Below, piece by piece: positions 62,868-64,000 of a DNA stretch of 64,000 bases. Location of the stretch: assembly GCA_028290465.1 (NCBI GenBank), contig JAQGJU010000057.1, forward strand, positions 1 through 64,000. The letters run 5' to 3'. Source of the DNA: Xanthobacteraceae bacterium (lineage in GTDB: Bacteria; Pseudomonadota; Alphaproteobacteria; Rhizobiales; Xanthobacteraceae). The notes beneath the pieces were generated by a model that was given only the letters and a program-made list of their open reading frames with translations, did no database searches and was not told where the DNA came from. The number at the start of each line of letters is the position of its first letter. Positions within the stretch are counted from its first letter, which is position 1. A program made the translations under genes and the position numbers.

Positions 62868-63770
62868 ATGGACAAGGTGGTCGGGATCGTCGGACTGGGC
62901 ATCATGGGCTCGGCCATGGCCAACAATCTGATCAAGGACGGCTTTCGCGTGGTTGGCTTCGATGTCGCGCAAGCCGCGATGGCGGCGTTTGTGGCCGGTG
63001 GCGGCGTGCCGGCCCCGTCGCCGCGCGCGGTCGCCGACCAAACGCCGTTCGTCATCACGTCGCTGGCCAAGCTGTCGGCGTTCCATGCCGTGATGTCCGG
63101 CCCGGACGGCATCGCATCGAGCACGAACGCGCCGATCGTCATCGACATGTGCACGCTGCCCATCGAGGATAAGGAAGCCGCCCGCGCCGCGCTCGCGGCG
63201 GCCGGCAAGATCCTGCTGGACTGCCCGGTGTCCGGGACCGGCGCGCAGGCCGCCCGCAAGGATCTGTTCGTGTTTGGCAGCGGCGACCGCGATGCCTTTG
63301 ACGCCGCCCAGCACGTCTTCGCCGGCATGTCGCGGGTGCAGAAATATGTCGGCCGGTTCGGCGATGGCAGCCGGATGAAGTTCATCGCCAATCATCTGGT
63401 GAACATCCACAACGTCGCCGCCGCCGAGGCGCTGGTGCTGGCCCGCAAGGCCGGGCTGGACGCCCAGATGGTCTACGAAGTGATGGCCGACAGCGCCGGT
63501 TCGTCGCGCATGCTGCAGGTGCGCGGGCCGCTGATGGTGGCCGGCACCTATGAGCCACCGACCGCGCGGGTCGACCTGCACATCAAGGACATCGGCATCA
63601 TCGCCGAGTTCGCGGCCGGGCTCGGCTGCCCGACGCCGGTGTTCACGGCCGCCTCGCAGCTCTATTACGCCGCGCTCGGCCAGGGACGCGGCGCGCAGGA
63701 CACCGCCGTCGTGTGTGAGGTCCTGGAGGATCTGGCCGGCGCCGGCCGCAATTCCAAGCCGGCGAGCTAG
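62868..63770 (+). CDS. Beta-hydroxyacid dehydrogenase family oxidoreductase
   Basis: 300 residues with AAGGGA before ATG 62868. The N-terminal NAD-binding motif is VGIVGLGIMGSAMANNLIKDG; DCPVSGTGAQAARKDLFVFGSG is the substrate-binding block and MKFIANHLVNIHNVAAAEAL holds the catalytic lysine. It belongs to the same fold as mmsB but diverges in the substrate block, so it could be a glyoxylate, tartronate-semialdehyde or L-threonate dehydrogenase type. It is the second member of the family within 7 kb. It is divergent from the acyl-CoA dehydrogenase. Confidence 0.92.
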   Translation: MDKVVGIVGLGIMGSAMANNLIKDGFRVVGFDVAQAAMAAFVAGGGVPAPSPRAVADQTPFVITSLAKLSAFHAVMSGPDGIASSTNAPIVIDMCTLPIEDKEAARAALAAAGKILLDCPVSGTGAQAARKDLFVFGSGDRDAFDAAQHVFAGMSRVQKYVGRFGDGSRMKFIANHLVNIHNVAAAEALVLARKAGLDAQMVYEVMADSAGSSRMLQVRGPLMVAGTYEPPTARVDLHIKDIGIIAEFAAGLGCPTPVFTAASQLYYAALGQGRGAQDTAVVCEVLEDLAGAGRNSKPAS

Positions 63771-63780
63771 CGGCGCTGTA

Positions 63781-63821
63781 GATTCAATTGTGACAATCCC
63801 AATTGAATCGTGACAAATCCT
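63781..63821. promoter_or_regulatory. Inverted and direct repeat upstream of hemB
   Basis: GATTCAATTG and CAATTGAATC form a perfect 10-bp inverted repeat (63781-63790 and 63800-63809) with a 9-nt spacer, and TGACAATCC / TGACAAATCC repeat directly across it. It lies 46 nt upstream of the hemB ATG and just after the dehydrogenase stop, so it could be an operator or a terminator. Confidence 0.5.
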
Positions 63822-63866
63822 TGCTGGAACGGCTAAAAAGAGCTGTCCAGTTCGGAGTACAGGCGC

Positions 63867-64000
63867 ATGGCGATCAAATTCGGCCGCCCGATCGAGTCCA
63901 AGACCCGGGTCGTTCCGGTCGAAGCGCCGGCCGTATCCCACCGGCTCGATCTGGCGATCCGCCCGCGCCGCAACCGGCAGGCCGAATGGGCGCGCCGCAT
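63867..64000 (+). CDS. hemB: Delta-aminolevulinic acid dehydratase (porphobilinogen synthase), 5' part
   Basis: ATG 63867, with GGAG about 9 nt upstream, opens a frame that runs off the right edge; 44 residues are visible. MAIKFGRPIE and the block LDLAIRPRRNRQAEWARR match the N-terminus of alphaproteobacterial HemB, which condenses two aminolevulinate molecules to porphobilinogen for heme and other tetrapyrroles. All catalytic residues lie beyond the window. Confidence 0.85.
   Translation, partial: MAIKFGRPIESKTRVVPVEAPAVSHRLDLAIRPRRNRQAEWARR

Overview
This high-GC window looks like chromosome from an alphaproteobacterium of the order Hyphomicrobiales, close to the Bradyrhizobium / Nitrobacteraceae / Xanthobacteraceae group. 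The basis is gene content and order: DUF2842, DUF6163 and DUF6898 proteins; a MerR regulator - ihfA - fabH - plsX - DUF177 - cytochrome bc1 chaperone - bamE block beside a tRNA-Pro; an LdtR-type MarR regulator near an L,D-transpeptidase; and dispersed palindromic repeats of the kind common in these genomes. No phage, IS transposase, CRISPR array or rRNA was seen.

Layout. 1-5.9 kb: 5' part of a giant type I secreted RTX-like protein on the minus strand, running off the left edge. 6.2-8.1 kb: heme A synthase, a short PhnA/YjdM-like protein and small membrane proteins. 8.1-23.8 kb: a surface-polysaccharide region with polysaccharide deacetylase, CelD-like acyltransferase, Wzz/ExoP-like co-polymerase with a degenerate kinase domain, GT4 glycosyltransferase, undecaprenyl-phosphate sugar transferase, Wzy-like polymerase/ligase, membrane sulfatase/phosphoethanolamine-transferase-like enzyme, acyltransferase-3/SGNH protein and DgkA. 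23.9-31.3 kb: tRNA-Pro, a DUF7662 gene bracketed by inverted repeats, then the lipid-synthesis and envelope housekeeping block. 31.3-38.3 kb: a Bug-type solute-binding protein, a GT-C glycosyltransferase, a K+-independent H+-pyrophosphatase, a small exported protein and an MFS transporter. 38.4-48.8 kb: ribD-ribE-ribH-nusB-thiL and, further right, nrdR and glyA. Between ribD and nrdR lies about 4.5 kb of accessory DNA: an AraC regulator, a decayed cytochrome c piece joined in frame to the C-terminal half of a second AraC regulator, a truncated LysR regulator, an intact diheme cytochrome c and a four-cysteine secreted protein. 49-54.4 kb: an NCS2 permease with an extra C-terminal domain, DUF6898, an L,D-transpeptidase, a tRNA-like remnant, an H-NS-type protein, a frameshifted HEPN/AbiU2-like gene and ldtR. 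54.7-63.8 kb: glutathione transferase, valine-degradation enzymes (isobutyryl-CoA dehydrogenase, 3-hydroxyisobutyryl-CoA hydrolase, 3-hydroxyisobutyrate dehydrogenase), a second L,D-transpeptidase, a GlxA-type regulator divergent from a short-chain dehydrogenase, and a second beta-hydroxyacid dehydrogenase. 63.9 kb to end: 5' end of hemB.

The most unusual signals are the cytochrome c/AraC chimera and its surroundings inside the nrdR-ribD interval, the DUF7662 cassette flanked by inverted palindromic repeats, the tRNA-like remnant plus broken HEPN-like gene between the L,D-transpeptidase and ldtR, and tandem kilobase modules in the giant RTX-like protein. Starts were chosen by eye from ribosome-binding sites; family assignments come from recognised motifs and were not checked against a database.
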